Notes under the pieces: model-generated
Told to the model about the DNA's origin: nothing
The model's database searches: none
The model's input: only the letters and a program-made list of their open reading frames with translations
Program-made: the position numbers and the translations under genes
Source of the DNA: Trichopria drosophilae
Taxonomy: Eukaryota; Arthropoda; Insecta; Hymenoptera; Diapriidae
Assembly (NCBI GenBank): GCA_030407085.1
Contig: CM059585.1
Span: 65,459,501 to 65,523,500, forward strand
Direction: 5' to 3'
Length of the DNA stretch: 64,000 nt
Shown here: in pieces, positions 21,511 through 34,358 of the stretch
Layout of the letters: every line of letters begins with the position of its first letter
How positions within the stretch are numbered: position 1 is the first letter of the stretch

Positions 21511-22613
21511 AAGGACCCCGCACGAACCTTATGGGAGACCTCGGTTAAATTCGCTGAATGTCATGTATGTTGTAGCCCTTGATATACTGATGAAAAGTGT
21601 CCATGGTCACAAAGCTTGGAAATCAATAGTTTTTTCTACACGTACGTTCTAAGTACAGCGCGACCTGCCTTAAAGGTCATTATTTATTCTTAGCTTTCAT
21701 CGTTATATTTTTTAATGTAGTTGGCCTGGAAAAAATTTTGCAAAGACCAATTCAGAAATTTTCAAGTTTCCTCTTTCCGATATTTTTTTCATGTTGGCAA
21801 TTCTAATCTGATTAATTCTTCCGCAAACTTCCTTTACATTAAATACGTTAATTCTATACCGAGTATGATTAAGACTCGAACTGATATGTCGTAAATATAC
21901 ACATTCGTACACAATTAAATGCTGACAGTATATAGTTACTATTAAAATCACAGTTATATCACAAAATACGGAATTTTTTACTTCTTCTGCGGAATAAGGT
22001 GTCATTTTTTCGTTGATTGATATTGTTATGATTACTACGCATGTCGGATACAGCATCCATGAATTTCAAGTGATTTTTTTGTGGTTACATTTTTGGCTTA
22101 CATGACACAGCGGAAAAATAATGGTTTGTAATTTACGCAGCCATTTTGAAGCTGTTATTGCATTTTGGTAAACGCTCAATGTGGTCTATTATAGTAGGTA
22201 GTCATACTACCCTTTATCGTAGTTAGATGTTTTTAATTTAAAATGGGATTTTTAAACAAATGTCGCGAAAAACACGGCACTGTGTTGATAAAATGGGCTA
22301 TAAATTTTTAAAGAGATTTTGTAGGTTAATTTATTTAACATCATCTGAAAGAGGAGGCTTCGAGGTTTGGGATATGGTCTATGCAAAATTTTTATTACAT
22401 TAAAAAATATAGCTATGAATACTGACAACTGATGACATTCCTGTCTTTAAGGCAGATCGCGCTGTACTTAGAATGAACGTGCAGAAAAAACTATTGATTT
22501 TCAAGCTTTGTGGCCATGGTCACGTTTCATCAGAACATCAAAGGCTACGACATACATCAGTTGCTGCGAATTTAACTGAGGGCCACTTCCCATAAGGTTT
22601 ATGCGAGGTCCTT
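21511..22613. mobile_element. 1.1-kb inverted-repeat element
   Basis: The left arm 21511-21681 starts AAGGACCCCGCACGAACC; the right arm 22441-22613 ends GGTTTATGCGAGGTCCTT. Arms of about 170 bp align with substitutions and small gaps. The 760-bp centre has no recognisable transposase. No target duplication could be settled. Probably an old non-autonomous DNA transposon. Confidence 0.65.
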
Positions 22614-23565
22614 TTCCTTTGTATTGTCCATATTCCATTGCAGCCGGGACGATTACATTTTTCCTAAGATACCAAGGAATTTTTAGAAACTCCATAAAAA
22701 AAATTCACAATTACCATAAACGCTCCAGCACGTGTAAGAATTCGTAAAAATTCTTTAAAAAAAAGAAAATAAGTAACATAAGTACAGAAGGTTTTATTAA
22801 AGTATCATTGCCTGCTTTTCTGTCCTTTCATTCCGATACATAAAGTTTGAAAACTAAATGAAAACATTATTCTTTCGCAAGAGATTGATTAGTAATTTTT
22901 CCTAAATAGAGATGTATTATTATCACATAGAATAAAATTTTGAAACGATTTATTTATTTGTTTATGCTAATTGTTCACTGATGTTATTTAAGCTGTAATT
23001 GGTGTGATATCTTTTCAATTTCAATTCACTGGATTAACTTTGCATCCTCTATTTTTAATTTTTCATTATAAAATGTATACATAATATTTTTCTAGATTTT
23101 TCATATAACTCAAAATTATTTCGCGCATTTATTACCTGTAAAATCACATTTTATTTTATGGTTTGGTTAGTATTTTTTCCTATTATAGTGCGCAAAGTTC
23201 GATTTTGCGCACGTATTTGCGTGTGCAAAGTGCCACTTTCCCACACTTTACTGATCTTATAATTTAGCGTGCGGTAAAGAATTTTTGCATGCGGCAAAGT
23301 AACTCTATAGGTATACAGACATGCAGAGTAGATCTGTCAAAACTTTCATTTGTGTTACTTTTCAATCGCTGTTCTTCAGTACTGAAAACGATAATCGTAG
23401 GTTAATTCTATCTAAAATAGTAATGTAATTGAAAATGCCGCAAATGCGTATTCGAATGATAATTTCTATTCATCAAAATTTATTCACATTATTAATTGCA
23501 TTGTAACAATTAACAGTAATAACGATAATAAATAATGTATTTAAATAAATAAATAATGTAATAAG

Positions 23566-23615
<50 letters not shown>

Positions 23616-24690
23616 CTAAATTTAGTTTATTTATTACAAAAACATTTACAAATAGTGTTTTGGGTCAGGGGGGCTTCGCCGATTCGCATTTTCTTCAAAT
23701 TCGTACTCGGCATTCACCATCAATGCTGCCGTTCACGACAATCGCCAAGCTCTTGTCTCATTGGTTGGTTTCAATGCAGAATAACTTGAAAAAAAATTTA
23801 AGTTCTTTTTACAATATTTTAATTGAACCGGATTAAATCCTTTGGCTAGTACTTTTGAATGACATGTACAATTTTGTGAATGTGTGTATTCAATATAATG
23901 AATTTCTCTCTGGATGTGTGATCAATGAATGAAAATAAGTTTGTTTCGTGCTTTTAGTTAGTCGTTAACATCTGAGACTTATGTCAAGGTGCCTACGAAA
24001 TTGTACAAACGTATTAGGGTTGTATATGTTTTTTTTTATTTTAACGATTTTTTGTTGCATACTTTAAGAATTTATGCAATTTTTTGAATTTCTATATAAT
24101 TTTGAATTTTAAATTACTACATTATTTTGATACATGCCCCTGAGGAGGGCCCACATTAAGGGTCAAAACGTTGGGATGTAGTCGATTCCATTTATGAGAC
24201 CGTTGTAAAATAATGTAACATTTATTGGCCATTATAATAAAGGAGATACTGGCTGAATATCTGTAATAAATGCTACAGAACATAAACGAAGGGCGTATTG
24301 ATTTAAATAAATTTTTGTTTATGTATTTGAATCGATTGCGGTGTACCGACGATACGACCATGATATCTTCACTATTTTCCCTGAAGATGTGATCTAATGT
24401 TTGGTGAATTCTTTTAATAAATACAATAAGAAAGGATTTCCGCGCCGGCAGATCAGGTCGGAAAATTGGGTAATAAGGAGGGCGTACTCTATAACACAAC
24501 ACAAAAACAAAGATCTAGGGGCATGGGAGGAAGCTGAAATTAAAAAAGAAAAAAATATATATTATAAAAATAACGGTTTTTTTACATTTGCTAGCCAGAA
24601 TTTTCTAGAGGGAGAAGGGTTTGGGTGGTCAAGTGGTGGGGCGGTATATTACATTAAAAAAAACAACAACAAAAAAGCGGGGAAGGGGGA
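22614..24690. other. Intergenic sequence with a TA microsatellite at 23571-23613
   Basis: AT-rich; (TA)n of about 40 bases at 23571-23613. A CCTGAGGAGGGCCC ... GGTCAAAACGTTGG motif at about 24140-24175 resembles hairpin motifs found in many dispersed insect repeats. No gene seen. Confidence 0.5.
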
Positions 24691-24691
24691 G

Positions 24692-25390
24692 GGGTCGAAG
24701 CGCCCGAACTCGAAGAGAAGCAATGCTTTTGAAAGAATCCGCTTCTCTTAGCAAGCTTTAAGTATTGACGACCACACGGACCCAATCGTTTGGTTGGTTT
24801 GTTACCATCGAATGCCTGATCGAGAAACGACTCGCGATACTCAACGTACTGAGTCGTGGCCTTAGTCCCAGAATAATCATCGAAACAGCTTGCGACGTGA
24901 TTAATTTATCGGAGGATCCCTTGATGATGCTAGTTCATCAGCATGAAATTGAGGAGAATGGAGCGTTTTTCAACAACGCGGTAGAACGAGCGACACGTTC
25001 TGGTTTTCAGCGTTGGACGTAATGGTGCACAGGAGGCTGAATCAGTCATTAATCTGTGCCCAGTACGTCTCAGGGCCAACATACGGAGGTAATAACGGAG
25101 GCAATGCAAGCGGCAAGCCATTGCATGGGCAATTCTTTCGATATATCCAATAATTTGGCTTGTCGGTAGATATGACCTTGTCGCTCATAGGATTAGCGGC
25201 TTGAAATCCGAGACAGAGGATTTCATCTTTGCATGCCAGGATGGGCTCGTCAATACCTTAGCGTAACACCAGACCATCGTACATCACGCGGTGCAGAGTA
25301 CACTTTGTGGGTCGTGTAGATGTCATGTCCAAGATATGCAGTCTCAACATATATCAAACGCCATAATACGGCTCTCCAAGTGCTAAAAAA
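24692..25390 (+). mobile_element. Chimeric retrotransposon fragment (562-bp family joined to RLE element)
   Basis: 24692-24856 matches the 562-bp retroelement (equivalent to about 2764-2930; shared words GAGCAATGCTTTTGAAAG-like and GACGACC). From GTCGTGGCCT at about 24856 the sequence switches to the RLE retrotransposon, matching 7468-8045 (GACGTGATTAAT, GGATCCCTTGATGATGCTA). The switch lies at a shared GTCGTGG-like word. The coding part is diverged, with stops and a deletion, and ends near the equivalent of 8045. This could be an RT template switch, or evidence that the 562-bp family derives from an RLE-type master. Confidence 0.65.
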
Positions 25391-25724
25391 CGAGTAATCT
25401 CTAAAAAATTAATTTTAATTTTTCATTTATTTTCTCGTCAAATGTCGACATATCAAGATATGATATGTTCTCAAAACAATCGCCCATATATGTCTTAAAT
25501 AGAGCATTTTTATGTTGAATGCAGAAGCTTCAATATAATAGATTTATTTCATTTTTTATTTATTTTAATATATTGTATTTACTGCAAATATTCTTTTTTA
25601 ATTTTAACGGGTCTGGATTTAATAATTTCGAGAACGATTGATCATATTTTAAACATGGTTTTCCTTTTATCAAACTTAACATTTTTTAATTCTTTATTCA
25701 TATTTATATTTTATTTGTAATGTA

Positions 25725-26670
25725 AGCAATTTTGCGAATTTTGCGGATGATGTGGCTGCCATTATCATCGCGTGGAGTCCAAGATGGGCACAGCAAAGAC
25801 TCCCGTACATCATTAAGTATCAACAGGAGAGGCTGACATACCACAGACTCGAATTTGTTACGCTCAAGTCGGAGATCATGGCTATAATGAGACAAATGTC
25901 CTTCAAGGAGGCACACATTCTATAACTGCACGACGACACATTAATCAGCAAAGGAGATCACGCAGTTACACTCGACGGAAAGCTAACTTTAAGTGCTCAC
26001 CTGAATACAAATTCAAAGAAAGCAACGAAACTGGCGTCCATTCAGTCTAGGGCTATGCAAATAAAGGAGGTCCTAGAGCCAGTAAACGGAGGCTTTTGAT
26101 GAGGATCACTCACTCAATTATGCTGTATGGTGAAGAAATATGGGCATAGGCTCTAAACGTTGAAAATACCCATGCTTTGTTTCGGTAAAGAGATTGGCGG
26201 CGGGCGCCTCTGGGTGCAGGAGCATACCAGTCGGTATCAATGCAATATCAGTCTTCGCGTTATTCTCATTGACTTGCTGGCCCACGAGAGAAGGTGTATC
26301 TACAATTAACGACTGGAAGCAAACCTCCCGGAAATAAATCGATAGTAGAGAGCGTGCACTGCTGACCAGTGGCAGGATAGGCGGGTGCACGACGAACTAG
26401 CGAAATGAGCCCACAAACTGTAACGGATGTGCTGCGTCCTTGAACGAAAAAAACCTTAGGTGAGGTGACCTTTCGGCACACGGCCATATCGACGCGTAAC
26501 TGCAATTGCAAAAATGCAAAGGCAGAGCTAAGTGTGACCACAGGGAGAGCACGCAGCATATATCCTTTGAATGTGTGCGCTGGACGGAACTACGTCTGAT
26601 GGTGCCACGCAGACTACAAATTGAGGTGCCAAACCCGGACAACATCGTGGGACTTATGCTTCAATCATAA
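25725..26670 (+). pseudogene. R1-clade ORF2 relic (RT to CCHC)
   Basis: Decayed plus-strand remnant starting at the RT active site, readable as NFADDVAAIIIA at about 25735 (FADD motif), continuing through SKKATKLASIQSRAMQIKE and SIMLYGEEIWA, and ending in the knuckle region CDHRESTQHISFECVRWTEL at about 26540-26595. The order FADD, thumb, then a C...HX4C knuckle fits the 3' half of an R1-clade ORF2. Many stops and frame changes are present. It is a different lineage from the element at 9 kb, judging by the sequence. Confidence 0.6.
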
Positions 26671-28062
26671 GAGCACTGGAACGCAGGAACCCCGAAAATA
26701 TTTAGTAGTAACAGTAATAATAGTAATAATATTAAAACTGGTAATAGTATTCATTTATCTCATAAATCAAATAATTCCAACTAAATATCCGCCGAAATAC
26801 AAATATTTCGATCCACAGTTCTTGTTAGTTTGGTTTTTTTTTGTTGTATCATTTTTTTCAATTTTATATTTTGGAATTTAAACTTTGCTCGCAAATTACA
26901 ATCGTTTTTACAGTGGCCTTATTATGTACCGACACGTGGTTGTTTCTTAGATTTGAATGTGATATTGATTCTGCCGAATTTGACTTTCGATATGAATGAT
27001 TACTCCAATACACATTCTGAATAGCGGATCATGTACATGCTCTTTTTAGTGCTCTCTACAACGCGTTTTTCTCCTCTATCTGCTCTGTTGTTTTTACTAT
27101 TTACTTTCGGGACACTTTATACATGCAGAGTGTCCAAAAAGAATCTAAACACGTGTATGTTTTTATATAAAATATTTTTTACCCAAGTTAAGGTTATTTT
27201 CTTAATAACTTTTGCCGCTGGATCTATTGCTGATCTTCGTGATTATGTCAAGGTCACCTTCGAGTTTTAAATTCTTAACTTCCATGCATTGCAAAGAGTA
27301 GAAAATGTTACATCATACATACTTATGAAAAAATTGTTTTCTTGGACAAGGTCATTAGAACTACTAGACGCACTTAGTCAAGATTTGAATGAACAAAGTG
27401 CTTTAATTGATGTTTCGAGGTAAAAAGTTGTTAGAGTTGGTTGAATGATACCTGGGTATTACCCAATATTAAATTGTTAAAATTAAGCCGAAATTCGTAA
27501 AATTTTGTTATTAAATATTAGAACTTTAACGTTTATAACAATATTATGTGCTCCCTTTTCTCTTGACCTATTTCTAGGCTGTCGGCGATGCAACAGAATT
27601 GAAACACTCATTCGAATTTTGCACGAATCCATTCAATCAAGTACTTGAATTTTGTATTTGAAATTTAGTACAATTTTGAATTTAGTACTTTTTGTAAATA
27701 ATTTCTCCAGTTTCGTATTTTATTTTATACTATTATTTCTTACGTTTGCATTTGTTACGATAAATGCACCACCAACAATCACAATGGATAAGCATCTATG
27801 TTCTCTAAATATTCATAAAAAGTACCGAATTTTACTGATTATATTCATAGAAAACGAAACTGCTTTTCAGAATAACAATATGACTCCATATTTTTCAATT
27901 GCGCATCGTCCGTCCTTTTAGCTATTTTACATATTGGCCCTTTCATCCCGTCTCCTATTATAACCCGATTTTTGGATGGGGCTTATGAATAATTTAAAAA
28001 GTTCGACAATCTGTATAAAAAAAATAATATATTTAACTATAAAAGTATAAAAAAAAGGAAAT
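26671..28062. other. Intergenic sequence, no gene seen
   Basis: AT-rich. A GCAGAGTGTCCAAAAAG word near 27127 resembles the ends of some insect DNA transposons but no partner was found. Confidence 0.45.
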
Positions 28063-28440
28063 GGCTTCGTGGCTCAGGCGGTTAACGCACTGGACTACGA
28101 AGTCGTAGGTTGTAAGTTCGATGGGGGTCTGGCGAACAATTTTTCGATTTCGTTTACAAGCAGCAGTTCGCTGTTGGTAAGACGAGTCATGTTGTTTGTG
28201 TTTACGTTTCGAAAGTATTGTTTATCTGGCGGAAATCGACTCATGACTGCCTCTGTACCTGGTGTAGGTTTCTGCAGTCCTACATTTCATACACAAATGT
28301 GAAGTATGGCGCCATCTTTCTAAGTCGATCTGTAGCTCTCGCAAAACCTTACAATTTAAAATACGGCAACATTTGAGTAAAAAAAAAGGGCGATTCCGCC
28401 CGTTAATTAATAATAATAAAAAAAAAAAATTTTTTTTAAT
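28063..28440 (+). mobile_element. tRNA-Arg-derived SINE, copy 1
   Basis: The head GGCTTCGTGGCTCAGGCGG carries an A box; the anticodon-like arm here reads GGACTACGAAGTC; a B box follows. The body includes GGTTTCTGCAGTCC and ATGGCGCCATCTT. The tail is the hairpin GGGCGATTCCGCCC then GTTAATTAATAATAATA. The better-preserved copy at 42778 has anticodon-arm loop CTACGGA, as in tRNA-Arg(ACG). This copy has a damaged B box (GTTCGATGGGGG). Non-coding; transcribed by Pol III if active. Confidence 0.85.
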
Positions 28441-29641
28441 AAATGCGAAAAACGGATGTTGCGCTCGGGGTGTTAACAAAAGAGTGATAATGGTGGGTCC
28501 AAAAATTCGACTTATTTTAGACTTTAATTATCAATAAAAAGGATTAAATTCTTGTTTGAAATTTCAGATAGCTATCCTTTTTGAACGCAAGAAAAAGTAG
28601 TGAATTTCTCCTCGACACCCTGCAGCTTAACCCCAAAATTTACCCCTTCTCTAATCGCAAATATGTTCAAAATCTTCTTCGCGAACGTCGGCAAAGAGGA
28701 AAAAGGATACAGGTTAAAGCTATAAAAAGTATCGATATTCAAAATCAAATTAGCGGTTCTCAATCAAAAATCTAATAAGGCATGGGCGCAAGCATAGGTG
28801 AAAGCACAGGGCCAAATGGCAACCCCTGAAATGCGACGATCGTCGCCGATGTGCAACAAGAAAAACTACTTGTGCGAGGCAGAGGAAGACTCTACACCTA
28901 TTGCTCACGCACACCAATGCATTTTAGATATGTCGCGCCGTATTTCGCTGATCAGCCCACTATCACCGGCACTGAACCGACTTGGATGCCTGTAAGCATC
29001 TGTGACGTCACGAGAGAGTGCGAGTAGAACCGACATATCGCTAGTAGAGACCGAACAAAAACAAAAGTAATTAATTGCGCGCCTATTAATTAGTTTAAAA
29101 AGGCATTGAAAAGGGACATGATTATATAATAGTAAAGGACAAATGAAATACTTTTAATTGCCGATATTCGTGAAGTGAATATCCGAAAAGCAAATGGAAT
29201 TTAATTTTTAATGTTTTTCAGGAACAGGGCGGATTGACGATATTTCGTCATACTATTGCTAAAAAGTTAATCACGCACGTCCGATCACGGCGCTCTCGAT
29301 ATAATTTTAATTTCAATCTCGAGTTCTTGAAGACCATATGCCCAATCCTAACTCCGTATTTTATTTCTCACTATTCCCCAACATTTTCCCCAGATGAAGA
29401 TGACGCTTTGGTGCCAACCATACAATAAAAGAAGACTTCGAAACGGAAGAGCTTAACTTTTGGAATGTATTTAAAAGCTTTCGAGAAGAATAAATTGTAA
29501 TTGTACCCTGAAATTGCATTTGCGTTTGCTTACATTGTTTTCTGTGGAATTGCGGTCAAATGCAAGTTGAATGCGAGCGAGACTCTCATTTATTCAATGA
29601 TCCGCCGCGAGTGAAGGAGTACATGGCAGCGAGCCACCCAC
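28441..29641. other. Intergenic sequence; GC-richer patch with a CRE-like site
   Basis: A GC-richer patch at about 28790-29040 contains TGACGTCA at 29002-29009, a palindromic CRE-type site. A plus-strand frame of 65 codons (28798-28995) lies just upstream of it but has no recognisable domain. I do not call a gene. Confidence 0.35.
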
Positions 29642-29654
29642 TGTATGCCTTTGT

Positions 29655-30215
29655 CCCCGCAGGGGACTTGTGGAAGAGAGCGGAGCGGGTTATCTCCGTC
29701 CACAATTTTATTGTGGAAGAGTGAGGGGTCGAAGTGCCCGAGCTCGAAGAGGAGCAATGCTTTTGAAAGATCCGCTTCTCTTAGCAAGTTTTGAGAATTG
29801 ACGACCTCACGGACCCGATCGTTCGGCTGGTCTGTGCCGACGAATGCCTGATCGTGAAACGACTCGAGAGACCCACCGTACTGGGGAGCTAGGGTGCGGT
29901 GTCAAGCCCCTGCCGGCGGGTTCCACACGGGGGAGCGCTACGGCGTGCCGTGTCCGTGCAGGCAGTAACCGCAGAAAGGGTTGGCCTCTAGCGGGCCGTG
30001 GCGACGTTAGAAAGGTTCTCTGAACCAACAGAAGCATCAAGGCAGGCAGCTTGTTGCTAATAAATGTGGTAGCTGACTTGTTGTATATCTTTTTTAAGTG
30101 TGCACAACCAGCGGTGCTGGCGCATCACTAAAATTTGGCCCCATCCACCATGGGGGGGGGGGGGGGGGTTTTTGACCCGAACGGGAGGCAAGACACCTTA
30201 AATAACTGCACTAGG
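29655..30215 (+). mobile_element. 561-bp non-autonomous retroelement, copy 2, with 13-bp target duplication
   Basis: Near-identical to 2692-3253 across its whole length, differing mainly in the G-run and a few bases. It has its own target duplication, TGTATGCCTTTGT, at 29642-29654 and 30216-30228. Identical 5' ends in two independent insertions show that the unit transposes as a defined full-length element. The 3' terminus differs slightly (CACCTTAAATAACTGC against CACCTTTAATAACCTAC). Confidence 0.85.
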
Positions 30216-30309
30216 TGTATGCCTTTGTTTTGCGCCCTTATTATTATTCGTAAGTCGTCATTTTCTAGTTGTCCATTTTATTAACTGCATTAACTTTATT
30301 AACTAGCGA

Positions 30310-30450
30310 TGTGACGTGGGTCGGTTTTTAACAAATTAAATACGGCTTATGCCCCACCAATGATTAATTGATAGAAACTGGGAAAATATAGATTGTTCAT
30401 TGGTGAGGCATAAGCCGTATTTAATTTGTTAAAAACCGACCCACGTTACA
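30310..30450. repeat. 141-bp palindromic MITE
   Basis: Inverted repeats of about 53 bp: TGTGACGTGGGTCGG at 30310 and CCGACCCACGTTACA ending at 30450, with a short centre (30363-30397). A third arm of the same repeat lies at 30932-30989. No coding content. Confidence 0.8.
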
Positions 30451-30497
30451 TTATTATAATGAGCTCTAGGCGAGAAAGAGCAAAAATGCAAAATTAA

Positions 30498-30848
30498 CAA
30501 TTGAAAAGGTTATTGGTAACATCTGTTTATCATCAGACGATAATATCGCTTTCTACCTTGTCGAGTGAGTGGTTCTTTGTCATTCGAACTTGGTAGATCG
30601 TTAACAGATGTCTTGAGTACGACAGTTGGATTTTCGGATCTAACGAAGTCCAGCCTATTCTGTATAAAAGACTTTCCATCATGAAGAGTAGTATGCGGCG
30701 TACAAGGCTGAGCTGCACCAAAAACTCTTGTTGATGATTCCAGTAGGTGCAGATCGGGATGAAACGCCAGAGGTGGAGTTCTCTCATTTTTTCAATGAGG
30801 GAATTTTGCTTCGTTCGTCTGATGATAAAAATAACCTTTTCAATTAAA
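30498..30848. repeat. 350-bp inverted-repeat unit nested between MITE arms
   Basis: AATTGAAAAGGTTATT near 30499 and AATAACCTTTTCAATT near 30833-30848 are reverse complements, with TTATCATCAGACGA and TCGTCTGATGATAA just inside. The unit lies between the 141-bp palindrome and the extra arm at 30932. No ORF with recognisable similarity. Confidence 0.6.
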
Positions 30849-30931
30849 AATCGGTCAATGTTTCATCGTGATTGAGATATCTTTCCTCCTCGGGGATTCA
30901 CGCGAGTCGGCCGAGAGGCGGAAAGTATAGA

Positions 30932-30989
30932 TTGTTCGTTGGTGGGGTATAAGCCGTATTTACTTTGTTAAAAACCGACCCACGTTACA
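30932..30989. repeat. Extra arm of the 141-bp MITE
   Basis: GTATAAGCCGTATTTACTTTG then CCGACCCACGTTACA, matching the right arm of 30310-30450. About 20 bases upstream of the arm also match, so it may be the true right end of a larger element whose left end is at 30310. Confidence 0.7.
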
Positions 30990-33690
30990 TCGTTTCATTG
31001 ATATTCTAGAATTTAATAGATAATATATGCAATAAGAAACGTTGGAAAAATAATATATACTTTTGTTTGTGCAACATTGTTATTAATAACACAACCCCAC
31101 CAAAAATGGTACATCCGAAAGTCTACACCACAGTACCTGTACGTTTCTGGGATCACTGTATTCGAATCCGGTGTCCGTTTGTCATTAGAAGGTGTGGGTT
31201 AAGGGAATGTCAAATATAGAGAATCAATTTAATATCAATGTAACCAATATATTTAAACGTTTTTGAGGTCGCTCAATCCGAATGAGGCGTCGGTTTGGCC
31301 GTGGTAGATCAGACTCAAGCGCAGTTAAAGGTCAAATATAGGGAATCAGTATATCATTTTAAACGGTATTTCTTCCTCAGATAACGTCTAATAACCACTA
31401 TTAAGTTGCAAATTTAAACAAATTAATTATTTGCGTCACAAGATATACTTTAAATTAAATATGTTTTTGAATTACTATATCTCCGTATTTACAAGTAACA
31501 GTGCCAAGTGACAGGGTCTGTTTTTTCTGAAATGTGGATATGTTGTAGAAGGGGAAAACTAAGGGGCATGCGTTAATGTATAGGCGTTAGGATGTTTTTA
31601 GAAAGTAAAACCGCTCCCCATAAATTTGGGGTAAAATAAGAAAATTGTGATATCTTTGTGACTTGCGAAGGGAATTGAATTATTTTCAGTATAAAATTGT
31701 CGTTCGATAAAAGGAAAAAATCCGGTATGTTGTGGGGGCGGGGAGGGGGGAGGGGGTTACTAGGTAAAATACCTCTAAAATGAATAAGTGTAGTGGTAGA
31801 AGACTAAATTATGAACACGTATTTTTTATTTTTTATTTTCTAATAAATATTAGGGGAAATAGTCAATTCCTACATTTTTAGGGTGTTTGGTATTGTGCAT
31901 GAAATACCTTACGAAGCTGCATTTTTCAACTCTTGGATCTTTGCAATATATTTGATTCCGAACTTGCCGAATACAAATCAAATATTAACAATTTAATACG
32001 GTGGATATGCTGTTCACAAACAAAACCTCGCAAAATGATTTGAATATACTTCAACATACGATTATTAAATACAACAAAACAAATGAACCTTTGTCATTCA
32101 ATTTTAGTTACGTGAAATGAATCAATCATGTTGCAAATATTAGTTATAACCATCGCCTTGTAGACAAAGGTTTCAAATTCAAACATCTGAAGAGAAATGT
32201 AACCAAAATCCTGTTTTATTAATTTAAAAATAACTGTTTCCAGGAATAAGGAAAAGTTTTCAGAAGTGCTGTTTCTTAATATCAGAAGCCTATTGTCATA
32301 AGAATTGAAAGTTTTATCATAGAAATGCTTGAAGGAAAGTTAATTGTGTGATTTTTGGCGCCATTGATTACGATTTTATTCGAATATAATTTAACACTTA
32401 TTTTGATTTGTTTATTTTTTTGTTACTTTTTTTTAGAATTTATATTTATTATACAAACGCTGAATGATATCGGTAACTCAATGCCGCGTTAATCACGGGT
32501 GCGGGCTTAGCTGTTGGCAATAGATAGATCACTTACGCACTGGGGTTTTGGGCGGTTTTCAACACGGGGCTCCGGGGCGACGATTGCAGCAGTCTAATGC
32601 CATCACTGAACACATCAACATTCACGATTCACATCATTTTAATTACAAGGAAACCAGATCGTTCGAATGCGGTCATGTTTTTATTAATTCACATTCGTGC
32701 GCCACCATAGCCTCTATGAATATGGATTTCTATTTAATATAAAAGAACGAATAAGGAGCCTATAAAATTGGAGCTCGCACCGGTTTATAATTACCTGAAC
32801 CCTTCTTCTGAATATTGTAGCTACAGAATACACGTACAAAGTAAAAAATCTATAGGTATTTACAGCGGTAAAACAAATATTTCAACATTATTTTATATTT
32901 GTGTCATTTATAAAAAGGTTGAATTCGAGACTTTGATATCATTGATGTATTGATGGTAGATTTTGCACTATGTAACAATTAGAATTTGTTTATTTTTAAT
33001 TATTACATATAATATTACTCTTTTAATGCTATAGGTCATTTAATATTTTTACATTTCTGATTTTTGTTGGGTTCGGAACACGGCAAGGTGGAAAAATTCA
33101 ATTGACAGACTCCTGAACAGAAACAAAATCTTCAATATATAAATTATCAATAAATTATTATTATTTATAGTTGAATATTCTCCATTAATCAAACAATCAG
33201 TTCGACATTTTTAGAAAGAACTTTCTATATCAATTTTGATTCTAGTTTACTAGTTTTATTTTCGGCATCATTAAATTTATAATTTTTAATTAAAATTCAT
33301 AATCATTGATACCAACAATCATAAAATAACTTTTTTCACAGATTATGTGATTATTAGTCAATATAGTTTTTAATTAAATGGCCATTACAGTTTTAAATTT
33401 GAAGGGGAAGGCTTAATATTACCAACTCATCACACACAAAGTTTCAACACAATTTTGGGGCCTGCTCAAGAGTTTCTACCGAGAAATAAAAAAGTAACAA
33501 AACAAATATATACGAGAGTATAGCCTGAAGGACGACCATTAAGCATCACTAAATTATTTACAAACATAAAGTTGTTCAGTAATTTACCACGAACATAACG
33601 TCGCGAATCACAGAATCTCCTTACATTATCTAAAGAGGTGTTATTAAATATATTCACCTTAAAGTTTCGTCATTCAATTAAAATTAGGAG
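30990..33690. other. Intergenic sequence with dispersed-repeat fragment
   Basis: AT-rich. 31725-31950 is the diverged partner of 18405-18640. Otherwise I see no gene or element ends. Confidence 0.45.
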
Positions 33691-33693
33691 AGA

Positions 33694-34358
33694 GTGGGGT
33701 AGCCCCGGCCACCTAAACATTTTATGCAATAACTTGAAAAATAATGCAAAAAAGTTATCAAAAGATAGAAATATTCTTTGTACCTACACAGACATAACTC
33801 AAACATATTTACTTTCAAAAATTGATTTTTTTCGTCAGTATAGCCAATTGATTTATATAAAGATTTTTGTTACTTTCGAACTTGTGTCGGGTAGTCCCGG
33901 CCACACAGGAAAATGACACACAATTAGTATAAATTATAAAAATTTAACCCAATTTATTTTTAAATCATGATTAAGATCATAATCAATAAATAAGATTTGT
34001 ATTTTTTATTAATTTATCGTGTTCTTTTTTTTTCAACATTTTTTTTTATTTACAATCGTCCGAAATCTATAAATGATAAAATATAAAAACAAATACGCAC
34101 CACCAATAACAATTTGCACTGTTTTGGAAACTGAAGTCCGTCAAATTATCGTTAACGAAATCTGCGTAAGCGGTATAAATGTAGGTTATGTCATAAACAA
34201 GTCAGAATATAGGAAAAATGTGACCCAAATATCAGCATTAACTTCAGAAAATTGCATTATTAGCAGAATAATGAAAATGTATTCAAATTAGCTCAAATAA
34301 TACACGATTTTAACTGGCCGGAGGTACCCGACCTGTTAGTGGCCGGGGCTACCCGAAA
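33694..34358. mobile_element. 665-bp inverted-repeat element with GGTAGCCCCGGCCAC ends
   Basis: GGGGTAGCCCCGGCCACC at the left (about 33696) and GTGGCCGGGGCTACCC at the right (about 34339-34353) form terminal inverted repeats. A second direct copy (GGGTAGTCCCGGCCAC) lies inside at about 33889, and a diverged inverted copy (GGCCGGAGGTACCCG) at 34317. The centre is AT-rich without a transposase frame. Target duplication not resolved. Confidence 0.65.
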
